The notes below the pieces were generated by a model. That model was not told where the DNA came from, ran no database searches, and saw nothing but the letters and a program-made list of their open reading frames with translations. A program made the position numbers and the translations under genes. This document shows positions 7,897 through 15,303 of a DNA stretch of 64,000 bases, piece after piece; the stretch's first letter is position 1; each line of letters begins with the position of its first letter. This DNA comes from an uncultured Clostridia bacterium (lineage in GTDB: Bacteria; Bacillota; Clostridia; Oscillospirales; Acutalibacteraceae). The DNA is taken from positions 1 to 64,000 of the forward strand of contig CANQBP010000008.1 of NCBI GenBank assembly GCA_947589415.1. Reading direction: 5' to 3'.

Positions 7897-10017
7897 ATGA
7901 CTTTTGATGAATATAAGAAAAAATATTTCGATAATCTTGATCATGGTTCAGCAAGGCTGAGTGCTATAAAAAATGCACTTGATGAGGCTCTGGAAAGACA
8001 GGACAATGACAGTGTTCTTAGTCTGTATTATGCGTATATGGACGAGGATACCATGCACGGGGATATGAATAATGCTGTTATTATTTTCCCCGAATATGTC
8101 GCTTTTTTTGATAAACACCCCGAACTTCATAAACAGCATAGTCATAACTTGATATGGAGCTATAAATGGGTGATAGGAAATCTTAACAATTTCTATCAAA
8201 TACCTCTTGACAGGATAGAAAAGCTGTTTAACGGATACATAGATATATGTAAACGCTTTAATTATAATCTGAGGTCATATTATCATCAGATCGAGGACTT
8301 CATATGCACTGAAATAATGGTAAACGGAGATGAAAAATTCTGCGGAATGACAGTGCGGGAAGCCCATAATAATATGCTTAAATGCAAGCGTGACGGAATG
8401 AGCGACTGTAAAGCCTGCGAGTTGGAACATGAACTAAAGTACATATTTAATGTTGAAAAAAATATTGAAAAGGGTATGCAGGCGGCAAAACCTCTGCTTG
8501 ACGGAAGATACACCTGCGCCGAAGAACCGCATTGTGCTTTTGTGGTCATTGCAGAAGCATATTTTTTAAATAACGATGGAGAAAACACCTACCGATATCT
8601 CAAAAAGGCTATCCATATCATTAACAGAGATTACGGAAACGAATCCTCACTTCTGCCACAAAAATGCCATTGTATAAGAATGATGTCTTATATTGATGTA
8701 AAAAAGGCTTTGACAATGTTTAAAAGAATACTTCCGTTTATTTGTGATAATCTAAACGGGAAAACAAAATATGAATTTTTCAGAGCAGCATACACCATTA
8801 TGTTTAATCTTGAAAAAAACGAAATTGAAACAGTGAGATTAAGACTTCCTTTCAAAAATGAGGATATATATAATCCCGATAATATATACGAAACAAAAGT
8901 ACTTAAAGATTTCTTTTATGATAATGCAAAAATTTATGCTGATAAATTTGACAACAGAAACGGGAACAGCAATTATAATGACCGTTTGAACAGGGAATAT
9001 CAGCTTGATTACAAAAAACCGAATGACGAAAAAATTGATGTGCCTGTTTTCCAATACATAAGGGAAAATATTGCAGACGGCAGACTTAGCGAGGACTTTT
9101 CTCTTCCGCACCCGACTAAGGACAAGAACGAAGCAGTGTTTGCTGACGGAGCGTATGACGGAATACTACTGTATCATTCAGAACCGCAAATTGAGGAAAT
9201 TGATGATATGAAAAAATTCCTTGACATGATAAGCGGTGATGAAGAGTCAGCAGAGGAGGCCGCCGCTCTTACAGATGAATATTTTGAAAAGACAGGACAA
9301 AAGGCTCTTTTTGTTATAGACAATGTTCTTAACTACATAAGAGAAAATGAGGAGATAGAGCCGGGTGATGTTTTTTCTTACGGTGTTGACCTTATTATTG
9401 ACAGTAAAAATTATGAGGCTGTCAAGTTAGGCTTATGTGTTTTAAGTATGTTTGCAAGCTATAATGATGCTCTTTTGCAGGCTATAAAGGATCTTGCACT
9501 ATGCAATGAATTTACGCTTTATTGTATATGGGCGGTAAAGCCTCTTGATAACGGAAACGACATTATATTTGAAATGGCACAAAAGGTTGACGGCTGGGGA
9601 AAAATTCATGCGGTGGACGCACTCGAACCGGAAACGGATGAAATCAGGGAGTGGCTGCTTGAGGACGGCATAAGGAATGACGTCCACTGCGGATATAATG
9701 CTATTACTTGCTTTGACAAGGCAGATGTACATACAATGCTTGAAAACGGACTTACTCAAGAGCAGCTGACACCTGTGGGCAGGATAATATTGTTCCTTTG
9801 TATTAAAAACGCTCCCACTATCGGGATAAGGGCATATGATGACGGCAACGACATTATAAATATGTACCTCGACAGTGCCGAAAGACTTGAACTTAGCGAA
9901 CTGGACAAAAGGATTTTAACTGTAATAGGTGAAGAATATGAAAATGAGGAAGTCAGAAAAAGAATAACGGATATGGGGATAGAATTTTCCGACAACGTAA
10001 ACATGGAAACGGAATAA
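7897..10017 (+). CDS. Uncharacterised helical-repeat protein B with extra C-terminal HEAT-like domain
   Basis: 706 residues. Residues 1-~370 are paralogous to the previous gene product, with identical numbering of KHPE (73-76), QIPLDRIE (101-108) and CKRFNYN (118-124). Residues ~385-706 are additional, acidic and alpha-helical. They include WGKIHAVDALEPETDEIREWL, which resembles a HEAT-like domain seen in bacterial proteins sometimes mislabelled 'limonene hydroxylase'; that family link is from memory and uncertain. The start lies 2 bases after the preceding stop, so translation is likely coupled. A strong bidirectional terminator follows, closing the operon. No nuclease, protease or membrane segment is visible. 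Function unknown. Confidence 0.75.
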   Translation: MTFDEYKKKYFDNLDHGSARLSAIKNALDEALERQDNDSVLSLYYAYMDEDTMHGDMNNAVIIFPEYVAFFDKHPELHKQHSHNLIWSYKWVIGNLNNFYQIPLDRIEKLFNGYIDICKRFNYNLRSYYHQIEDFICTEIMVNGDEKFCGMTVREAHNNMLKCKRDGMSDCKACELEHELKYIFNVEKNIEKGMQAAKPLLDGRYTCAEEPHCAFVVIAEAYFLNNDGENTYRYLKKAIHIINRDYGNESSLLPQKCHCIRMMSYIDVKKALTMFKRILPFICDNLNGKTKYEFFRAAYTIMFNLEKNEIETVRLRLPFKNEDIYNPDNIYETKVLKDFFYDNAKIYADKFDNRNGNSNYNDRLNREYQLDYKKPNDEKIDVPVFQYIRENIADGRLSEDFSLPHPTKDKNEAVFADGAYDGILLYHSEPQIEEIDDMKKFLDMISGDEESAEEAAALTDEYFEKTGQKALFVIDNVLNYIRENEEIEPGDVFSYGVDLIIDSKNYEAVKLGLCVLSMFASYNDALLQAIKDLALCNEFTLYCIWAVKPLDNGNDIIFEMAQKVDGWGKIHAVDALEPETDEIREWLLEDGIRNDVHCGYNAITCFDKADVHTMLENGLTQEQLTPVGRIILFLCIKNAPTIGIRAYDDGNDIINMYLDSAERLELSELDKRILTVIGEEYENEEVRKRITDMGIEFSDNVNMETE

Positions 10018-10042
10018 ACTTTAGTACCCTTTATTTAATCAA

Positions 10043-10080
10043 AAAACGGATATGCAGAGTCGTTTCTGCATATCCGTTTT
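10043..10080. terminator. Bidirectional terminator between the Hsp90-like operon and serS
   Basis: A perfect 16-base-pair stem (10043-10058 with 10065-10080) around a 6-base loop, with an A-tract on the left and T-tract on the right. It serves both convergent transcription units. Confidence 0.85.
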
Positions 10081-10102
10081 ATATTTATGACGTACGATAC
10101 CC

Positions 10103-11386
10103 TCATTCTTTTGTTATTACGTCAATTCCCATATACGGGCGGAGAACTTCGGGTACTGTAACCGAACCGTCAGCATTTTGATACTGCTCAACTATTGCAG
10201 GAATAACACGGCTTGTTGCAAGACCCGATGCGTTAAGCGTGTGTGCAAAATGCATTTTCTTATCCTCTCCTCTGTATCTTATGTTACCTCTTCTTGCCTG
10301 ATAAGACCTTGCATTAGATGCGGAGCTTACTTCCTTATATATTCCCATGCTCGGTATCCATACCTCTATATCATAGGTACGTGCCATTGAGAACGAACAA
10401 TCCCCTGCTGCCAACTTACTCAATCTGTAATGCAGACCCAGTTTGCGCACAAGACTTTCTGCCTTACCTACAAGCTCCTCGAATGCTATATCGGATTTAT
10501 CGTCCTCGGTATATTGAACCATTTCAACCTTATTAAACTGATGTCCCCTTATCATACCTCTTTCCTCACTGCGGTAACTTCCTGCCTCACGTCGATAGCA
10601 GGGTGTATATGCAATATACTTTCTCGGAAGTTCATCTTTGGAAAGAACTTCATCTCTATGAAGATTTACGAGTGCTGTTTCGGCAGTCGGGAGCATGAAC
10701 TTCTTATCATTACTCGTAGAATTTGCAATCCAATATACCTCATCTTCAAATTTCGGGAATTGTCCTGCAACATATCCGCATTGATAACCTAACATATGCG
10801 GAGGGAGAATAAATTCATATCCGTCCTTGATATGTTCGCTTATAAAGAAGTTGAGTAATGCCCATTCAAGCCTTGAACCCCAACCTCTGTAAAGCCAACT
10901 TCCGGCGCCTGCAATTTTTGCACCTCTTTCATAATCAATAAGACCTAAATTTTCGCACAACTCTACATGATTTTTCATTTCAAAATCAAACTTCGGCTGT
11001 TCTCCGAAATAATGCAAAGGCTCATTCTGTTCCTTACCGCCTGCGGCAACATCGTCATCGGGAAGATTGGGAAGTGAAAGAAGAAGTGTTTTCTGCTTTT
11101 CTTCAAGCTCTGCAACGACCTTATCGCCCTCCTTGATTTCAGCGACAAGCTCTTTCATTTTAGCCATGATTTCCGAAGCATCTCCGCCCGCCTTTTTTAT
11201 TTGCGGAATTTGTTTGCTTGCGGCATTTTGTTCTGCTTTCATAGACTCCACTTTGCCGAGCTGTTCTCTTTTCTTGGAGTCAATTTCCCTGATTTCATCA
11301 ACAATACCGTCGAGATCCATTTCCCTTTTCTTGATTTTTGCTTTTACCTCATCGGGGTTTTCTCTGATTAGTTTTATATCTATCAT
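10103..11386 (-). CDS. serS: Seryl-tRNA synthetase
   Basis: This 427-residue class II synthetase charges tRNA-Ser (and tRNA-Sec where present) with serine. The N-terminal antiparallel coiled coil that grips the tRNA long arm spans ~30-105. The class II core follows, with motif 2 around TPCYRREAGSYRSEERGMIRGHQF and motif 3 near the C-terminus (LNASGLATSRVIPAIVEQYQ). An AAAGGAG site precedes ATG 11386. It has its own promoter. The ~50-base leader leaves no room for a T-box, which many Firmicutes use for serS. It is the outermost gene of the minus-strand block left of the origin. Confidence 0.97.
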   Translation of the reverse strand: MIDIKLIRENPDEVKAKIKKREMDLDGIVDEIREIDSKKREQLGKVESMKAEQNAASKQIPQIKKAGGDASEIMAKMKELVAEIKEGDKVVAELEEKQKTLLLSLPNLPDDDVAAGGKEQNEPLHYFGEQPKFDFEMKNHVELCENLGLIDYERGAKIAGAGSWLYRGWGSRLEWALLNFFISEHIKDGYEFILPPHMLGYQCGYVAGQFPKFEDEVYWIANSTSNDKKFMLPTAETALVNLHRDEVLSKDELPRKYIAYTPCYRREAGSYRSEERGMIRGHQFNKVEMVQYTEDDKSDIAFEELVGKAESLVRKLGLHYRLSKLAAGDCSFSMARTYDIEVWIPSMGIYKEVSSASNARSYQARRGNIRYRGEDKKMHFAHTLNASGLATSRVIPAIVEQYQNADGSVTVPEVLRPYMGIDVITKE

Positions 11387-11444
11387 TATAATTTCTCCTT
11401 TAAAAATATATTACAGTCACCATACCATGTAAACTGCCGAAATA

Positions 11445-11473
11445 ATTATACACCCTTATAAATTTACTGTCAA
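11445..11473 (-). promoter_or_regulatory. Promoter of serS
   Basis: On the minus strand TTGACA (11473-11468), a 17-base spacer and TATAAT (11450-11445) match consensus. Confidence 0.8.
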
Positions 11474-11512
11474 CGCTTATACTGCCAATTACTTTTTAAA
11501 TGAGTTATAAGT

Positions 11513-12373
11513 TTATCCTCTGTCAAAAAGTTTTGCAAGTTCGGCAAGGTCGTCATCTCCGTAAAATTCTATTTCAAGAGTACCGCTTTTTCCGTCCTTA
11601 CCGTTTCTTACTTTTACTTTCCTGCTCAAATGTTCATTAAGTGCAAGCTCCACTTCATCATAAAAGGATTTCCTTACCACGCTTGGCGGAGTAAGTGACT
11701 TTTTTTCCTCATTAGCCTTTTTTGCAAGCCTTTCAATATCACGCACGGTAAGATCGTTACTTTTTATCATTTCAGCAGTTTTTATAAGAAGCTCCTCATC
11801 TTCAAAAGCCAACAAAGCCCTTGCATGACCTGCCGATATTTCCCCTTCCGACACCATGTCAAGAACTGCTTGGGGAAGTTTCAGCAATCTCATTGCATTA
11901 GCTACAACCGGACGGCTTTTTCCTACTGTCTTTGAAATTTCCTCCTGCGTCAAACCGTATTCCTCCGAAAGTACCCTATAACCCATAGCTTCCTCAACAG
12001 GGGTAAGATTTTCCCTTTGGAGATTTTCCACCATTGATATTTGCATCATTTCCGAATCGGTCATTTCACGGATTATAACAGGAACTTCCGTAAGCCCCGC
12101 CATTCTGCCGGCTCTCCACCTTCTTTCACCCGCAACAAGCTGATATCCACCGTCGGGAAGCGGGCGTACAAGCAGCGGCTGGAGAATACCGTGCTGCGCT
12201 ATGGAGTCGGCAAGCTCACCGAGTGCCTCCTCGTCAAAGTCATGTCGCGGCTGATCCCTATTCGGCTCGATATCACCTATTTTAAGCGTAGCAGTACCGC
12301 TGCTGTCATCAGTTTCATTTTCCATAAATATAAGATCAAGTCCTTTTCCAAGACCTCCTCTTTTTGAAGCCAT
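11513..12373 (-). CDS. parB: Chromosome partitioning protein ParB (Spo0J)
   Basis: 286 residues; a CTP-dependent DNA clamp that loads at parS and spreads, marking the origin for segregation and SMC loading. It shows the N-terminal GLGKGLD segment that usually contacts ParA, the CTP-binding motif GERRWRA, the ENLQRENLTPVEEA box, the helix-turn-helix (TQEEISKTVGKSRPVVANAMRLL) and a C-terminal dimerisation region. It lies 14 bases after parA and is cotranscribed. It is shorter in similarity to the upstream Noc-like paralogue, and its placement next to parA makes it the segregation ParB. Confidence 0.95.
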   Translation of the reverse strand: MASKRGGLGKGLDLIFMENETDDSSGTATLKIGDIEPNRDQPRHDFDEEALGELADSIAQHGILQPLLVRPLPDGGYQLVAGERRWRAGRMAGLTEVPVIIREMTDSEMMQISMVENLQRENLTPVEEAMGYRVLSEEYGLTQEEISKTVGKSRPVVANAMRLLKLPQAVLDMVSEGEISAGHARALLAFEDEELLIKTAEMIKSNDLTVRDIERLAKKANEEKKSLTPPSVVRKSFYDEVELALNEHLSRKVKVRNGKDGKSGTLEIEFYGDDDLAELAKLFDRG

Positions 12374-12387
12374 AATTTCACTCCCTA

Positions 12388-13152
12388 TTATTTGTTATTA
12401 GTAATTATTTCCTCTGCAAGCTCCATATAAGATGTTGCTCCCTTGCAGCTTTTATCAAAATACATTATCGGCATACCAAAGCTCGGTGCCTCCGAAAGTC
12501 TTACACCCCTCGGTATTACAGCGGAAAATACTTTCCTCGGAAAGAACCTCTTGACCTCATGCACAACCTGTTGCGTAAGATTAAGCCTGCCGTCATACAT
12601 AGTAAGCAGAACCCCTTCTATATCGAGATAGGGATTAAATCTTCTTTTGATAATACGCACACTGTTCATCAGTTGTGACAGACCCTCAAGAGCATAATAC
12701 TCCGGCTGTATCGGAACGAGGATAGTATCAGCCGCACATAGTGCATTAGTCGTTATAAGACCGAGTGACGGCGGGCAGTCTATAATTATAAAATCATAAT
12801 TTTCCTTAACAAGCGCAAGGGCATTTTTAAGCCTCGATTCTCTTTTTTCCGTATCCGCAAGTTCTATATCCGCTGCCGCAAGTTCTATATTGGACGGAAG
12901 AATATCAAGGTTTTCGTATTGTGTATGTAATATAGCCTCTTCCGCCTTTGCCCCGTCTATAATTATATTATAAGCGGAGCTATTTATGGAACGTTTATCA
13001 ACTCCTACTCCGCTTGTAGCATTTCCCTGGGGGTCGACATCGGTCAAAAGACATTTTTTTCCCAACTTACCCAAACCTGCACTAAGGTTTACGGCAGTTG
13101 TAGTTTTTCCCACTCCGCCCTTTTGATTTGTTATAGTTATAATTTTTCCCAC
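12388..13152 (-). CDS. parA: Chromosome partitioning ATPase ParA (Soj)
   Basis: 254 residues of the deviant Walker A family: KGGVGKTT near residues 11-18, DPQGN (~40) and the Walker B-like IIIDCPPSLGL (~122-132). It binds DNA as an ATP dimer, is released by ParB, and influences DnaA activity. GTG 13152 has GGAGG 8 bases upstream. A parS-like site lies 47 bases upstream of its start. It heads the parA-parB operon. Confidence 0.95.
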   Translation of the reverse strand: MGKIITITNQKGGVGKTTTAVNLSAGLGKLGKKCLLTDVDPQGNATSGVGVDKRSINSSAYNIIIDGAKAEEAILHTQYENLDILPSNIELAAADIELADTEKRESRLKNALALVKENYDFIIIDCPPSLGLITTNALCAADTILVPIQPEYYALEGLSQLMNSVRIIKRRFNPYLDIEGVLLTMYDGRLNLTQQVVHEVKRFFPRKVFSAVIPRGVRLSEAPSFGMPIMYFDKSCKGATSYMELAEEIITNNK

Positions 13153-13198
13153 TTTTCATTCCTCCCGCAGCCCGCATCTGCGTCCTTTAAATTAAAAT

Positions 13199-13214
13199 TG
13201 TTTCATGTGAAACA
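13199..13214. promoter_or_regulatory. parS: parS-like site (one deviation)
   Basis: TGTTTCATGTGAAACA differs from the perfect parS palindrome TGTTTCACGTGAAACA by one central base. It lies in the parA upstream gap, so ParB bound here could also repress parAB. Confidence 0.75.
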
Positions 13215-13294
13215 CTGTATTGATATTATTATATCAAATTTTCGCAGGTTTTTAAATAGTTATGCAATAATTTAATTATATTTTTTGAAAACAC

Positions 13295-13319
13295 AAAAAG
13301 CCGGGCAATTACGCCCGAC
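13295..13319 (-). terminator. Terminator of the noc-like gene
   Basis: On the minus strand GTCGGGC-GTAATT-GCCCGGC is followed by TTTTT, about 50 bases after the noc-like stop codon. Confidence 0.8.
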
Positions 13320-13367
13320 CTCTTGTGTTATGTTAGGGGAAATGAAGATTTTCACTTGTACACTTTT

Positions 13368-14207
13368 TTATGCCGTCTTATTTTTTGCGGTTTCCGATAT
13401 CGGATTACTCTTTGACTTTGGTACACGAATCGTAAATTCAATAAATTCATCGGTTTCCGTCTGTTTGGTAACAGCGTTAATTCCCGACAAACGCATTGTA
13501 TCAACAGCCTTGTTTATTGTATTTTCAAATATTTTTATATTCTTAATAACCAGCTTCTTTTTCTGACATTTCTGCCTGTCCTCACTTTTCTGACGGAGTA
13601 TTTCATCTATATAATTCTCCGATTGACTTACATTCATGCTTTCTTCAATTATCTCACTAAGTACCATTCTTCTCAAAACCGGATCATCTATCCTAAGCAG
13701 CGCTCTTGCGTGTCTTTCCGTAAGATTGTATTTAAGTATGATTTGCCTGTCCCCATCGCTGAGTTTTAGCAGCCTCAATTTATTTGAAATAGTAGATTGC
13801 TTTTTTCCGAGCCTCTTTGCCGTATCCGTTTTTGTAAGACTGTAACGTTTCATAAGTTTTTCAATACCTTCCGCCTCCTCAAAGAAATTCAGATCACACC
13901 TTTGAAGATTTTCAATAAGCGAATATATCTCCGCCTGTTTATCGGAACAATTTAATACGATACAGGGAATTTTTTTGTTGCCGCACATAACTGCCGCCCT
14001 TAATCTGCGTTCTCCTGATATAAGCTCATATTCGATAGAGCTCAACTTGCGCACGGTTATGGGTTGAAGCAATCCGTTTTGTTTAATGCTTAATGCAAGC
14101 TCTCTTAACTTTTCGTTAGAAAAATTTTTTCTTGATTGTGTTCTGCATGGTCTTATACGTACTATCGGTATTTCACATACTTTTTTATCAGCTCCGATAT
14201 TTAACAA
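13368..14207 (-). CDS. noc: Second ParB-family protein, probable nucleoid occlusion factor Noc
   Basis: 279 residues with the ParB fold. The N-terminal domain carries the CTP motif GERRLRAA and the ENLQRCDLNFFEEAEG box, then a helix-turn-helix (TKTDTAKRLGKKQSTISNKLRLL). In Firmicutes the paralogue next to rsmG is usually Noc, which coats DNA and blocks division over the nucleoid. It lacks an obvious amphipathic N-terminal helix of the Bacillus type, so membrane attachment is uncertain. TTG 14207 was preferred to GTG 14216 because GGGAG lies 8 bases before it. It has its own terminator, separating it from parAB. I saw no Bacillus-type Noc site (ATTTCCCGGGAAAT) in the window. Confidence 0.8.
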   Translation of the reverse strand: MLNIGADKKVCEIPIVRIRPCRTQSRKNFSNEKLRELALSIKQNGLLQPITVRKLSSIEYELISGERRLRAAVMCGNKKIPCIVLNCSDKQAEIYSLIENLQRCDLNFFEEAEGIEKLMKRYSLTKTDTAKRLGKKQSTISNKLRLLKLSDGDRQIILKYNLTERHARALLRIDDPVLRRMVLSEIIEESMNVSQSENYIDEILRQKSEDRQKCQKKKLVIKNIKIFENTINKAVDTMRLSGINAVTKQTETDEFIEFTIRVPKSKSNPISETAKNKTA

Positions 14208-14556
14208 TTTTGCCACTCCCTTTCCTAATAACAGATTACCATAAATACCGGGTAGATTTTGTAAAAGTATGTCAATCGGGCAAAATTTAATAATGTGACG
14301 AAAATTCTTGAGTTTTCAACATAAATTTTATTTTTCAAAAAGTTTTCCACAATCTGTTTCCTCTACGGAAATAAGTCAAAAAATACAGTAATAATCAGCA
14401 TTTTATAAAATTCTACCTGCCTGCCGAACAAAAATAAAAACTAAGTTTTCAACCGCTTAAAGAAAAAATGTTGAAAACTTAGTTTAAATATTTAAAACCT
14501 ATTTTTATCGTTTATCAGGGTTCATTACAACATAATAGGAAATTTAAAATTATATT
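14208..14556. other. Gap between noc and rsmG: 16-bp inverted repeat and four DnaA-box-like 9-mers
   Basis: No gene is seen. TTTTCAACA (14313-14321) and TTTTCCACA (14343-14351) lie exactly 30 bases apart. A perfect 16-base inverted repeat, AAACTAAGTTTTCAAC (14438-14453) with its complement (14470-14485) around a 16-base loop, carries a near-match and an exact reverse copy of TTTTCAACA (14469-14477). The repeat lacks a T-run, so it is not a standard rsmG terminator. Confidence 0.55.
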
Positions 14557-15258
14557 TCAAAGGGGATTTTTATTTATCTTTTGTCCCCGTCTGGGATATT
14601 TTGTCGGAGTACTGCGGAGTTTACTTACAGATATAACCGTTCTGCTGCTGCCGTCGGGTAATGAAAGAAATTCAACCTTATTCCTGCCTCCTCCTAAAAG
14701 CCTTATTGCATTTTCGGAGGCAGCAAGTTCATTTTTACCGTCAGGCCCTTTCATCGAGATAAACATACCCCCGCATTTTACGTAAGGAATACAATATTCG
14801 CAAAGTGCCGGCAAATTGGCAACAGCTCTTGATACAGCAATATCATATTTTTCTCTGTATTCCGACTTGACCGCTGCATCTTCGGCACGGCTATGCAAAA
14901 GTTCGGCATCTGTTGAAAGCTGTCTGCACACCTCTTCAAGAAAAATCAGTCTTTTATTAAGGCTGTCAAGCAATGTAAGCTCGATTTTAGGCCGCATTAT
15001 TTTAAGCGGTATTCCGGGAAATCCCGCCCCTGTGCCTATATCAATAATTTTTCCCCTTATATCCGCAAATTTAAGTAATGATATGCTGTCAATAAAATGC
15101 TTTATCGCAATCCCCTCGTCATCATCTATTGCCGTGAGGTTCATTTTTTTATTCCATTCCTTTAATAAAGCTGCATACTTTTCAAAATGTTCAAGCTGTT
15201 CGGAATTTATTTCAACATCATTATCCCTGCACCATTTTCCTAATACCGAAGATATCAT
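14557..15258 (-). CDS. rsmG: 16S rRNA (guanine-N7) methyltransferase RsmG (GidB)
   Basis: 233 residues; methylates G527 of 16S rRNA using S-adenosylmethionine. The class I methyltransferase fold is shown by IIDIGTGAGFPGIPLKI (~67-83) and SRAVANLPALCEYC (~140-153). The C-terminus is basic. ATG 15258 was chosen over ATG 15264 because GGAG is 7 bases before it. It follows mnmG closely and is probably cotranscribed with it. Confidence 0.95.
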   Translation of the reverse strand: MISSVLGKWCRDNDVEINSEQLEHFEKYAALLKEWNKKMNLTAIDDDEGIAIKHFIDSISLLKFADIRGKIIDIGTGAGFPGIPLKIMRPKIELTLLDSLNKRLIFLEEVCRQLSTDAELLHSRAEDAAVKSEYREKYDIAVSRAVANLPALCEYCIPYVKCGGMFISMKGPDGKNELAASENAIRLLGGGRNKVEFLSLPDGSSRTVISVSKLRSTPTKYPRRGQKINKNPL

Positions 15259-15303
15259 TATCATACTCCAATCCTGATTTTTTTAATGCCAAACCCGTAA
15301 ATT

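Noticed and set aside
11387-11512. Possible T-box riboswitch before serS
   Set aside because: The promoter leaves only ~50 bases of leader, too short for a T-box, and no specifier or antiterminator was seen.
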